Below, piece by piece: positions 16,400-25,870 of a stretch of 26,364 nucleotides of DNA (its first letter is position 1; every line of letters begins with the position of its first letter). The notes beneath the pieces are model-generated. The model saw only the letters and a list, made by a program, of their open reading frames with translations. It did no database searches and was not told the origin of the DNA. Location of the stretch: NCBI RefSeq assembly GCF_001039355.2, contig NW_019774214.1, positions 14,574-40,937 on the forward strand. The letters run 5' to 3'. The DNA is from Lingula anatina. Taxonomy: Eukaryota > Brachiopoda > Lingulata > Lingulida > Lingulidae. The translations under genes were made by a program, and so were the position numbers.

Positions 16400-19300
16400 C
16401 TATATGTAATAACAGTTTTTGATAATAAATACTTGAATCAACACAGATAATTAATATCACAGATAATTAAACACACATTTCAGTAAAAGATTTCCCAAGA
16501 CATTCGCGTATGAAATCGCAAGAAACGTATAATTTCGTCTACTAAATCCATCAATTCATGATTAAATAAAAAAATCCATCAATTCATGATTAAATAAAAA
16601 AATTCTTGATTGCGGAAAAGTAACTTGATGAATAAGTGAGTAAATAATAAAAGTTTCACTATCACAGTTCGACAGTGGGAGGGAATCATGTGAATTATAA
16701 CAACGACAACAAAATTATAATAAGAGAAAGCCAAAGACATTGTTTTCTTAAAAAATCTCTGCACCTTCCACTCACCGATGAAGTACGATCGCGTATGTTG
16801 CGTCGCCGGGAAGACCAGTTGTTTGGTGAGCGTCTTAAACTCGTGTTTATTACGGGCGGTAGCGAGCCGTGCCTTGTAGTGAAGGGCAGTACATCTCTTG
16901 CTGGCCTGGAGACAGGAGGTTTGGTATGAGGACAGGAAGAAACATTTGTTACCTATCCTCTTCCAGTCCTTGGGGCATAAATCTGAAATGAGGAAATTGA
17001 AATAATTTGTTAATGGTAAATATTTTTAACGTTCAAACAAACAAACAAACAAACAAACAAATGAGAGTGAAATTTGCTGCTTCTTTTCCCCATGGAAAGA
17101 TGTTTTTCTAGGCAACCAGTGAATCCATAAACGGTCAAATGTCTGGGCTGTATGAACAGTACGGGGCCTCCTTGTTACAGGGTTTTTTTTAACAGATCTC
17201 CCTGCTCCGTTGGTTATAGGGAGGGTGGGGTTTAATGCAAAATGGTCCATTCTGAACCAAGACTGGATTTTTTTCTCGAGATAAGAAGTTGAACTGAGCG
17301 GGTTAAATGGTCTAATTTGTCAGAAAATGCGTCTCCACCTCACCATACCTGTACCAAAGGCCAGATAAGTGATGACGTCAATTGTACGTCATATCGGCTG
17401 TGATGACGTCAATAATACGTCATACCAGCTGAGTGATGACCTCAACTCTGTGCTGAAAATTCTCGCAGTGCAGGCAATTGTACAGAATTAACCAAAGAAA
17501 CTTCTGTGAGTATATAGTTTAAGTCAATCTGTGGCCCTGACAGAGGGTCCCCCCTGCGAAATGGCTACTAGTAGGCAAGGCTTACCCTTATACTTATAGG
17601 AACCTAGGGGAAATTGGCCCAAACCTCAATAGGGCCATATAGGACATCTGTCCTACAGTCTAGATAGGAATCCTATGGGACGTCCGATGAAATTCCTATA
17701 GATTCCTATAGAGTCTCAGGCATCACATATGACGTCCTACAGGGAATTTCCTTAAGAATGTACCAGTATTCTTCTAGGGGCCTTTTTTCCGTTACATCTA
17801 ATTTTTTTTTTTAGCTCTGTCACATCTATTGCATTTTATACCCCAAAAGATGAATTTGTAAAAGAAAAAAACTAGAGGAAATCAACCAAAAAGTTCTTGA
17901 AAGGATGTTATTACATTTTCTACAGATATGAAACATAAAAACGGCAAAAAACAGTCATTTTATGTACCGGTATAAATATCAATGGCATTAAATTGTCTAC
18001 TGTTTGCGTATTGCGTACTGTGTTGTCAATTTTCCTTGCCCCCCCCCCCCTTAGCGCTTGTATAAGCCACAGTGCATGATACAATTTGTGTACGTAAATA
18101 TTATCTACATTATCTATAATGTAGATAATGTAGATAATATTTACGTACACTATTATCTACATTATCTACATTATCTATAAAACAAACTATTTCTAAACAC
18201 TAGGGAAGGGCAGGCAGGAGATATATCATTAAAAATTACACAACTAGACGTCATTATCTGCCTAGAATCCATATATAGCCCACGAAGCAGGTAGGATTTG
18301 TTGATAATTATAGGGCCTATGTATCTACTGAAGTATGACTGATTTACCTTAAATAGTTATATGATAATATCTATATTGTTCTGCTTGCAAAATCATGTTA
18401 ATTCGGTCAGCATTTATGTACACTGATTATTAATTATAATCCCTTGATCTCAAACCGTAAGTCTTATTTCGGTTGTTTTCAAGATTAATAAAAGGATCTA
18501 AAAACCGCGCACAATCTTTGAATCAGTTTATCACGTACCGGTAGTTGTAGGTATTTGATTCAGAGAAAACCGGTAAATGCAGTGAAAGGCAAAGGTGACG
18601 GAGGCCCAGAGTTACAGTGGACAGTGGAAATTCGCCTCTCTGGTAACAACTGAAGCGGGTGGATAATAATGAGGCGCGTTTTCACTGTTCTCACAACTGT
18701 GTCATCTATTGATATGTCATAATGTCATAATGAAAAATCATTGCGACGCCATTGTGACATCATTATAACGTCGTTGTAGGGCGTCATAATCACGTCATGT
18801 CGACGTCAGTGTACTTCGTGATATCCACACATTCCTGGCCCCGGTTTCACGAAACAAAAACTTAAGTCAGTTTTCTGGCTTAGTTGACTAGGATTTCGAA
18901 AAAGAGTGCTGTAACACTGTTCCTGGTTGGATAAGATGTGTGCACGTGACCGCGTCACGTTGGTAATTAATTTCTTAACCAGGGAACCTGACTTATTTTA
19001 AAATATTTTTTGTGAAACCAGGACCAGCTACACTGTACTTACCATGGCAAACGTCACGAACCAGCTTATCATGTATGAACTGAAAACTGCTGAAATCATT
19101 AACATGAAAAACGTGGGAGTCATCGGGATCGCTCGCTATGCCCCTTAGCTCTTCGTAATCTGTGTGGCCGACTCCAACGGCGAATAAAATGATGCCGGAA
19201 TCCCGAGCTTCTTTAGCGCTTTGCTGTGTTGCCTCACGTTCAGTGGAGAGACCGTCGGTCAGAATGATACCAATATGTGGAATACCCGGTCGACCGCCTT

Positions 19301-20542
19301 TTCTGAAATACGTCAACAAGATGTTAACGTTTGTTTCTTTAAAGCTGATGCAAATAGGATCGAGTTTTGGAGTAAAATGGCTGGTGGGTGAGGCATAATT
19401 TGTCTTGTACATTTTTTATTTTTCAAAATATTAAACCATGCAAAGGGGTCATCCATTTTTAGCATTATTTTCGTATGCGTACAGAGGTCATTGAGGCCCT
19501 TTCCTCCAGCGTATGGTTTGTACATGTAGACTTATGGAGACGAGGATAAAAGTGGACGACCCTTTTAGGTTTTATGTCTTATCATCTGTGTAATATATGC
19601 ATGGAGCAATCCACAGACAACTTTCATACTACAGAAGAATTATTTTGAGAAATGGAGACCCCAAAAATTAAATTTTCTTTTAAGTCTAAAATTATCACGA
19701 AAATTCTCAAGAAGGTGTATACCTACTCGTTTTTGGGGTTAAACATTGTCACTCTCAGAACATCAATGGCTTTTGCAGTATCAGTTCTTCCTCCCCCATA
19801 AGAGATGTTACCAATGGCCTCCACTAAACCATCTCTGGTAGGAAAAGATTGCAAGTCAAACTGCCTTTGGGCTCCATTCCCGAACGTGACAACCCCAAAA
19901 TATGTGTTGTCAGGGCCTATATCAAACGTTTGGACTACATCTTGGACAAAGGCGAGAACTTTTTCCCAATCGTCTTTCTCAATGCTACCCGACTCATCCA
20001 GAGCAAAAACTATGTCGCCTGCGTAGATTTCACAGTCTGTTAAAAATAAAATAAACATAAGAAATAAATATAAAAAGGATAAAGAAATAATGGAAATAAA
20101 CGAATGAAATTATCAAATAGCTAATGTTGGTCAATTATGCTTAAAGTATAATGTTTTCTGTTCATGTTAGACATTTATAGTAGGACGAAAAAAAGTATAT
20201 TATAATTAATGTCAATATCAATAAATTTCTGATAACTAAATTAACAGAACGCTAGATAAAAGAAAAAAAGATACATGAGAACAGGATGAGTTATATGGGG
20301 CCATAAATTTGCTTTTTCTCTCTCAAGAAATAAATAAAAAATAAATAACCACAGAATTAAATACAGCAAATTCTGAAAAAGACCTAACATCCACAGATGG
20401 CGTTCATTTTTTGCACACCTGTTATTCATTGTTCGTTACCTGTAGTGTTAGACGATCCTGCCGAGGCTGCAGTATACCCAGACAGCATCACTGTCCAAAC
20501 AACAGATAATCCCGCCAGCCAGACTACTACCGCACCCCGCAT
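16188..20542 (-). CDS. Secreted VWA plus C-type lectin-like domain protein (363 residues)
   Basis: Five exons join in phase: 20440-20542, 19727-20036, 19043-19302, 16776-16982 and 16188-16399, ending with TAA. Residues 1 to about 30 are a hydrophobic signal peptide (MRGAVVVWLAGLSVVWTVML). Residues about 36-222 are a von Willebrand A domain of collagen/matrilin type. Its metal site is intact: DESGS, the Thr in GGRTDTAKAI and the Asp in LTDGLSTE. Residues about 225-358 are a C-type lectin-like domain from LCPKDWKRIGNKCFF to DYFICE. That domain lacks the EPN/QPD and WND calcium-sugar motifs, and the Cys normally preceding FICE is missing, so classical sugar binding is doubtful. Proteins with such domains act outside the cell in matrix, adhesion or immune recognition; the exact role here is unknown. 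Exons 1-3 are repeated at 23827-25337. Confidence 0.88.
16400..16775. other. Intron 4 of the VWA-lectin gene
   Basis: AT-rich. Contains a tandem pair of about 30 bp (AAATCCATCAATTCATGATT, near 16545 and 16573). No coding signal. Confidence 0.6.
16776..16982 (-). CDS. VWA-lectin gene exon 4 (N-terminal lectin half)
   Basis: Acceptor CATTTCAG, donor GTGAGTGG. Encodes LCPKDWKRIGNKCFFLSSYQ, TSCLQASKRCTALHYKARLA and on to SYFI. The CPxxW...CFF start and C...A...C...RLA pattern mark the start of a C-type lectin domain. Two bases complete the Asp codon begun by exon 3. Confidence 0.88.
17373..17411. promoter_or_regulatory. Pair of CRE-like palindromes
   Basis: TGACGTCA at 17373-17380 and 17404-17411, each followed by a TACGTCAT half site, in a locally repeated unit of about 31 bp. 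This is the consensus bound by CREB/ATF bZIP proteins. Being intronic and in a repeat, function is unproven. Confidence 0.45.
18089..18149. repeat. Perfect 28-bp inverted repeat with 5-base loop
   Basis: Left arm starts TGTACGTAAATATTATC at 18089 and the right arm ends GATAATATTTACGTACA at 18149; the loop TAATG is at 18117-18121. Additional ATTATCTACATT units follow to about 18178, so it grew from a TTATCTACA-type simple repeat. Confidence 0.9.
18835..19027. mobile_element. MITE-like element beside exon 3 (copy 1)
   Basis: Starts CTGGCCCCGGTTTCACGAAA and ends GTGAAACCAGGACCAG. The ends are inverted with two mismatches in the first 16 bases, followed by a CTTAAGTCAG / CTGACTTA-type inner match. 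About 193 bp, no coding capacity. Confidence 0.65.
19043..19302 (-). CDS. VWA-lectin gene exon 3 (second half of VWA)
   Basis: Acceptor GTATTTCAG, donor CATG|GTAAGTAC. Encodes KGGRPGIPHIGIILTDGLST on to ILFAVGVGH, HVFHVNDFSSF and VRDVCH. Holds the MIDAS Asp (TDG). It ends ten bases from a MITE-like element. Confidence 0.88.
19303..19726. other. Intron 2 of the VWA-lectin gene
   Basis: No extra exon. The minus frame at 19313-19525 shows no known motif and lies wholly in the intron. Matched by 24087-24512 in the second copy. Confidence 0.6.
19727..20036 (-). CDS. VWA-lectin gene exon 2 (first half of VWA)
   Basis: Acceptor TTTTTAACAG, donor ACGA|GTAGGTAT. Encodes CEIYAGDIVFALDESGSIEK through YFGVVTFGNGAQRQFDLQSF and GGGRTDTAKAIDVLR. 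The plus-strand frames across it are shadows. Confidence 0.9.
20037..20439. other. Intron 1 of the VWA-lectin gene
   Basis: AT-rich, with AAATAAA runs; matched by 24823-25234 in the second copy, where the TAAA run near 25111-25140 is longer. Confidence 0.6.
20440..20542 (-). CDS. VWA-lectin gene exon 1 (signal peptide)
   Basis: ATG at 20542-20540. Encodes MRGAVVVWLAGLSVVWTVML and then SGYTAASAGSSNTT. Donor ACAG|GTAACG leaves one base completing Asp with exon 2. The ATG is the first in frame downstream of a TATA-like box. Confidence 0.8.
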
Positions 20543-20668
20543 ATTAACGAACGGTTAAGAATTTCCCAGAAACGCAGCTTGTCGTGATGATGGAGGAATG
20601 GTCGACAGTGAGGAGATATGAACGCATGATGTATTTAGTTTTGTAATGCGAATATCGGGGTTTCTAAA

Positions 20669-20674
20669 TTTATA
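20669..20674 (-). promoter_or_regulatory. Candidate TATA box of the VWA-lectin gene
   Basis: TATAAA on the minus strand (GGATATAAATTT), about 130 bases before the start codon, kept in the second copy at 25464-25469. Another TATAAA lies farther out at 20737-20742. The true start site is unknown. Confidence 0.4.
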
Positions 20675-20856
20675 TCCATGGCTGGCACGTGACTCCTGAA
20701 CTGAGTGGTTTCTGACACCAGCTCAATGTGACCACGTTTATATTGGGCTGTCATATTAATGTATGTTCCATTATGGTTGGGAAGATAGCCGGATTATGTA
20801 CGTATTCTGTTGATACAGAATTCGGATCATTTCCCCTGTATGGGTTTAGGGTTTTG

Positions 20857-21962
20857 ATAACATACGTCACATTTTCACCATACAAGATTATAAGAAAACA
20901 GGTCAGCATACAATCTGATTGTTTACAAAATATCTGAGCGGAACTCCACATGGCCACTCTCTGAAACCATTCATTGCAAATTAAATGAAAGGGGATCGTG
21001 AGTTCAATAATAATTTGCATAAAATACAATTAAAAATTAGTTTCACTGCTTTGTATGGTGTGAGATACCGATCGCTTTCCAACGTAACTTTGTAACTCAG
21101 TAGGATGTTGACGGCTACTGTCGGGTGTGAACTACAGTGCAATTCAATGTCAGTGTTTGGCAATATTTTGTTTGTTTACGAGATATAAGCCCATGAACAA
21201 AGGTATTATTTCGCCTTTTCCCGATAAAATCTGAAAGGTGCCTTTTAAAGAAAAAAAAAATCCAACAGCTTATTTTAATGCTTGCTTGTTGTTGTGATTA
21301 AATAGACGTTTAAAAAACGGTGCTGACAAAGGGAGGGAAATTTGTTTGAAATCGATATTGCAGTTCTATCCTCAAAAACACTGCTGTTTCATTATCATCT
21401 GGAGTAAGCAAATTAATCACCGTGTATTTTTTTTTATTTGACAGCACTATATCATAGAACAAAAATGCCCCTGCGAAAATTTGTCTCATAACATAATGTT
21501 TTTCTCTTTTAATGAAAAATGTTCTTAATCTGTTCTAGGACATTCTGAAGGACATCTCAAAAACAGTTTTCGAACTGTTACATTAATTACAGAACAACAT
21601 TAGAACTGTAAAAAAAAAAAAAAAAAGTACACCAAATGTTCTAGAATAGATTGAGAACCGTATGTGAACGTTAAATGAGACATACAGGGTTATTATTTTT
21701 TGGCGAGTAAATTTTCTACAAAGTATTTAATTTCTCTCTAACTACTTTAAATACAAAGCTGAGGTGTCACTCCATGTGTAGCAAGGTGTGTTACCTATTT
21801 ACCACACAACTCTCGAAACAATTGATGCATGCAGTTGCATGTTCTGTGGTCAGAAATGTGAGGGGTGTTCTTTTCGGCAATATCTGCCCTTGTATAAAAA
21901 CGCATGGGTTTGGTCAATCTTTGGAGTGTATTTAGAGAAGCAACAAAGGGATCGCTCTGAAA
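20857..21962. other. Spacer between the duplicated gene copy and the transposase relic
   Basis: AT-rich non-coding DNA with a poly-A run (21610-21626). The 5' non-coding part of the Tc1-like element probably begins here (a TATAAAA near 21893), but its end could not be located. No lectin exons for the second gene copy are present. Confidence 0.55.
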
Positions 21963-22997
21963 CTTAACAGGTACCTTAGTGAAGATGTGGTTCGACAGCT
22001 AAGCAACGCATCTTACTATGGGATTCTTGCTCTCAGAGAAAATGGCCAGAAACGGACAGCCATTGCAAGGTATTTCAACATTTATCAGGAACCGTTTGTA
22101 AAGTCCTCCAAAGAAATGCTGCAACGGGGCACCTACTCCATTACCTCCACCAGGGTGTCCGCGTATCACACCAAGAAGACAGGATCGCCTTCTCCTTAGA
22201 GGACGCCGTGCTGGTCGTACAAAGACAACCAGTGTCCTCAGAAAAGAGAGGCAGAATGTCATTCAAATGCCCGTTTCAAGGTCCCTCGTGAACAAGAGAT
22301 TACTGCAAGCCGGTTATTTTGGACAAAGGCCAGTAGGGAAACCACTGTTAACAGCAGGTCACATACAGCGACGTCTGCAATGGGCTGGGGACCACATGCG
22401 TATGCAGCCAAAACACTGGAATCACGTCGTTTTCAGTGATGAGGCCAGATATGGATTTTTTAGGGTTGATGGTCGAATCCGTGTCCACCGACGTGTACGA
22501 GGGGCATAAAACGATGATTGTGTACTGCCTAGGGTGCAAGCAGGGGATGGTAACGTCTCTGTTTGGGGAGCATTTCATGTCGGTGCCCAGAACCAGTTGG
22601 TTTTTCTAGGAGGCAACCTCATCCAGGATTCCTACAGAGACATTCTACAGCAAGCAATGCTTCGATTGGTAAGAGTCATCTTCAGGAACAACTTTGTGTA
22701 CCAAGACGACTGCGTAACCCCACATCGAGGCCGCAGAATCACTGTTTTTCTTCAAAACCAGTGGGTTCAGCAACTGTCCTGGCCTGCAAACTCTCCAGAT
22801 ATGAACCCAATTGAAAACCTTTGGGCAAAAGTAACTCACAGAATTAATAGCTATGGACTATGGTCATCGGCGGTAAATAGTGATGAACTGCGTGGAATGG
22901 TATCCCCAACCAAACTCTAAAAAACGTGTCACAGGGTATGCCATGTAGGATGAGGGCGCTGCAAGCGGCTGCTGGAGGTCATACCCGCAATGACTGA
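21963..22997 (+). pseudogene. Tc1/mariner-type transposase relic (DD34E), broken
   Basis: DNA-cutting transposase of the Tc1-like family. The N-terminal helix-turn-helix part reads VRQLSNASYYGILALRENGQ. A middle part in another frame reads GCPRITPRRQDRLLLRGRRA. The catalytic core gives FSDEARYGFF (first Asp, 22438-22440), then VYQDDCVTPH (second Asp), then SPDMNPIENLW (Glu). Thirty-four residues separate the last two acids. The C-terminal GGHTRND-TGA at 22977-22997 is typical. Damage: at least one frameshift near 22130-22160, an in-frame TAA at 22507-22509 and another frameshift near 22890-22900. It cannot make a working enzyme as it stands. Terminal inverted repeats were not found with confidence. 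Confidence 0.88.
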
Positions 22998-23233
22998 CTT
23001 TTCATGATTTAATGTAGTGAGTTCTTTGACTGTGTAACATATCACTGTCCGGGAGCTATCATTTTCTTTAATATTTTAGCTTAAATTAATACTGACATCA
23101 AACTGTTGATATGGTTTTCTGGGGGTGTTCCTTTCTTTTGAATGGCATCTTATGTCAGATTTGATATCATTGACCAAAATATCTCACAACAGAAAACTGG
23201 ATGTTTTTATCACTCAGTGACATACTTTTTTTA
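22998..23233. other. 3' flank of the transposase relic
   Basis: Non-coding. GGGGGTGTTCCTTTCTTTTG near 23123 may belong to the element's end, and a similar GGGGTGTTCTTTTC sits near 21861 in direct orientation. Confidence 0.4.
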
Positions 23234-23234
23234 N
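23234..23234. other. Ambiguous base (n) at the edge of the duplication
   Basis: The only n in the window. The next base begins the second copy of the duplicated block. Confidence 0.98.
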
Positions 23235-23622
23235 ATCTCAAACCGTAAGTCTTATTTCGGTTGTTTTCAAGATTAATAAAAGGATCTAAAAACCGCGCAC
23301 AATCTTTGAATCAGTTTATCACGTACCGGTAGTTGTAGGTATTTGATTCAGAGAAAACCGGTAAATGCAGTGAAAGGCAAAGGTGACGGAGGCCCAGAGT
23401 TACAGTGGACAGTGGAAATTCGCCTCTCTGGTAACAACTGAAGCGGGTGGATAATAATGAGGCGCGTTTTCACTGTTCTCACAACTGTGTCATCTATTGA
23501 TATGTCATAATGTCATAATGAAAAATCATTGCGACGCCATTGTGACATCATTATAACGTCGTTGTAGGGCGTCATAATCACATCATGTCGACGTCAGTGT
23601 ACTTCGTGATATCCACACATTC

Positions 23623-23811
23623 CTGGCCCCGGTTTCACGAAACAAAAACTTAAGTCAGTTTTCTGGCTTAGTTGACTAGGATTTCGAAAAAGAGTGCTGT
23701 AACACTGTTCCTGGTTGGATAAGATGTGTGCACGTGACCGCGTAAATTTGGTAGTTCAGTTCTTAGCCAGGGAACCTGACTTCTAAGAGATTTTTGTGAA
23801 ACCAGGACCAG
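23623..23811. mobile_element. MITE-like element beside exon 3 (copy 2)
   Basis: Counterpart of 18835-19027 with the same ends; its inner right part differs (CTTCTAAGAGATTTTTGTG in place of a longer A/T run). Confidence 0.65.
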
Positions 23812-23826
23812 CTACACTGTACTCAC

Positions 23827-24086
23827 CATGGCAAACGTCACGAACCAGCTTATCATGTATGAGCTGAAAACTGCTGAAATCATTCACATGAAAAACGTGG
23901 GAGTCATCGGGATCGCTCGCTATGCCCCTTAGCTCTTCGTAATCTGTGTGGCCGACTCCAACGGCGAATAAAATGATGCCGGAATCCCGAGCTTCTTTAG
24001 CGCTTTGCTGTGTTGCCTCACGTTCAGTGGAGAGACCGTCGGTTAGAACGATACCAATATGAGGAATACCCGGTCGACCGCCTTTT
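23827..24086 (-). CDS. Second-copy exon 3 (second half of VWA)
   Basis: Reads KGGRPGIPHIGIVLTDGLST onward to KLVRDVCH, with donor CATG|GTGAGT. Differs from the first copy at a few residues (IVLTDG for IILTDG, FQLIH for FQFIH). Confidence 0.8.
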
Positions 24087-25111
24087 CTGAAATACGTCAA
24101 CGAGATGTTAACGTTTGTTTCTTTAAAGCTGATGCAAATAGGATCGAGTTTTGGAGTAAAATGGGTGGTGGGTGAGGCATAATTTGTCTTGTACATTTTT
24201 TTTATTTTTCAAAATATTAAACCATGCAAAGGGGTCATCCATTTTTAGCATTATTTTCGTATGCGTACAGAGGTCACTGAGGCCCTTTCCTCCAGCGTAT
24301 GGTTTGTACATGTAGACTTATGGAGACGAGGATAAAAGTGGACGACCCTTTTAGGTTTTATGTCTTATCATCTGTGTAATATATGCATGGAACAATCCAC
24401 AGACAACTTTCATACTACAGAAGAATTATTTTTGAAAATGGAGACCCCGAAAATTAAATTTTCTTTTAAGTCTAAAATTATCACGAAAATTCTCAAGAAG
24501 GTGTATACCTACTCGTTTTTGGGGTTAAACATTGTCAATCTCAGAACATCAATGGCTTTTGCAGTATCAGTTCCTCCTCCCCCATAAGAGATGTTACCAA
24601 TGGCCTCCACTAAACCATCTCTGGTTGGAAAAGATTGCAAGTCGAACTGCTTTTGGGCTCCATTGCCGAACGTGACAACCCCAAAATATGTGTTGTCAGG
24701 GCCTATATCAAACGTTTGGACTACATCTTGGACAAAGGCGAGAACTTTTTCCCAATTCTCTTTCTTAATGCTACCCGACTCGTCCAGAACAAAAACTATG
24801 TCGCCTGCGTAGATTTCACAATCTGTTGAAAATAAAATAAATATGAGAAATAAATATAAAAAAGGATAAAGAAATAAAGGAAATGAATGAATGAAATTAT
24901 CAAATAGCTAATGTTGGTCAATTATGCTTAAAGTATAATGTTTTCTGTTCATGTTAGAAATTTATAGTAGGACGAAAAAAGTATATTAAAGTCAATATCA
25001 ATAAATGAAATCCTGATACATAAATTAACAGAACGCTAGATTAATAGAAAAAAAGATACATGAGAACAGGATGAGTTATATGGAGCCATAAATTTGCTTT
25101 TTCTCTCTCAA

Positions 25112-25142
<31 letters not shown>

Positions 25143-25337
25143 CCACAGGAAAAAAAAAACAAAATTCTGAAAAAAGACCTAACACCCAAAGATGGCATTC
25201 ATTTTTTGCACACCTGTTATTCATTGTTCATTACCTGTGCTGTTTGACAATCCTGCCGAGGCTGCAGTATACCCAGACAGCACCACTGTCCAAACAACAG
25301 AGAATCCCACCAGCGAGACTACTACCACACCCTGCAT
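23827..25337 (-). CDS. Second copy of the signal peptide plus VWA exons, no lectin exons
   Basis: Exons 25235-25337, 24513-24822 and 23827-24086 keep the same lengths (103, 310, 260), phases and splice signals as the first copy. The signal peptide is MQGVVVVSLVGFSVVWTVVL. The VWA part has DESGSIKKENWE and GGGGTDTAKAID, with an intact metal site and no stop codon. No lectin exons follow before the first copy begins. If expressed, it would have to splice into exons of the first copy, use an unseen 3' end, or be a haplotype or assembly duplicate. Phase allows exon 3 here to join exon 2 at 20036 (VWA-VWA-lectin) or exon 4 at 16982 (VWA-lectin). Confidence 0.7.
24513..24822 (-). CDS. Second-copy exon 2 (first half of VWA)
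   Basis: Acceptor TTTCAACAG. Reads CEIYAGDIVFVLDESGSIKK on through YFGVVTFGNGAQKQFDL. Open throughout on the minus strand; plus-strand frames here are shadows. Confidence 0.82.
25235..25337 (-). CDS. Second-copy exon 1 (signal peptide)
   Basis: ATG at 25337-25335, same length as its counterpart. Several residue changes (R2Q, A4V, W8S, A10V) leave it hydrophobic. Donor ACAG|GTAATG. Confidence 0.75.
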
Positions 25338-25463
25338 TTTAACGAACGGTTAAAATTTTCCCAGAAACGCAGCTTGTCGTGATGATGGAGGAATGGTCGA
25401 CAATGAGGAGATATGAACGCATGATATATTTAGCTTTGTAATGCGAATATCGGGGTTTCTAAA

Positions 25464-25469
25464 TTTATA
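25464..25469 (-). promoter_or_regulatory. Candidate TATA box, second copy
   Basis: Same TATAAATTT context as at 20669, about 130 bases before the second-copy start codon. Confidence 0.35.
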
Positions 25470-25678
25470 TCCATGACTGGCACGTGACTCCTGAACTGAG
25501 TGGTTTCTGACACCAGCTCAATGTGACCACGTTTATATCGGGCTGTCATATTTATGTATGTTCCAGTATGGTTGGGAAGATAGCCGGATTATGTACGTAT
25601 TCTGTTGATACAGAATTCGGATCATTTCCCCTGTATGGGTTTAGGGTTTTGTATGGGCGGCGGTTTATACAAAAATGC

Positions 25679-25754
25679 AAAACACGATTAGTCGTCATCG
25701 TTATCAGATCAGTCGAAATGAAAACACGATTAGTCGTCGTCGTTATCAGATCAG
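25679..25754. repeat. Two 34-bp units, period 42
   Basis: AAAACACGATTAGTCGTC followed by a TCGTTATCAGATCAG block occurs at 25679 and 25721, part of the fold-back element's outer arm. Confidence 0.8.
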
Positions 25755-25776
25755 AAGGCAAAATACGACTAGTAGT

Positions 25777-25870
25777 CGTCAAAACGCAACTAGTCATCAT
25801 CAAAACGCAACTTGTCATCATCAAAACGCAACTAGTCATCATCAAAACGCAACTTGTCATCAAAACGCAA
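25777..25870. repeat. 21-bp minisatellite
   Basis: Units at 25777, 25798, 25819 and 25840 read CATCAAAACGCAACTAGTCA with alternating A/T (ACTAGT, ACTTGT); a partial unit follows and leads into the inverted arm. Confidence 0.9.

Larger units (their letters stand above)
16983..19042. other. Intron 3 of the VWA-lectin gene
   Basis: About 2 kb. Holds a CAAA microsatellite (17034-17061), two perfect CRE palindromes (17373, 17404), a run of GAATTCCTATAG-type repeats (about 17665-17715), a long hairpin (18089-18149) and, at the far end, a MITE-like element. The left edge of the segmental duplication is at 18447. No lectin or VWA exon other than those listed was found. Confidence 0.65.
18447..20856. 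repeat. Segmental duplication, copy 1
   Basis: About 2.4 kb nearly identical, in the same orientation, to 23235-25651. It covers part of intron 3, exons 3, 2 and 1, and the 5' flank of the VWA-lectin gene. Differences are scattered substitutions and small indels. The first shared bases are ATCTCAAACCGTAAG and the last are GGGTTTAGGGTTTTG. Confidence 0.95.
23235..25651. repeat. Segmental duplication, copy 2
   Basis: About 2.4 kb matching 18447-20856, starting directly after the ambiguous base and ending where the fold-back element begins. Exons 1-3 are all open with conserved splice sites. Confidence 0.95.

Noticed and set aside
19313-19525. Extra minus-strand exon between the two VWA exons
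   Set aside because: The flanking exons join in phase without it, and a VWA domain is already complete across that junction.
22348-22839. Minus-strand frames over the transposase relic
   Set aside because: Shadows of the plus-strand Tc1-like sequence, which has the catalytic motifs.
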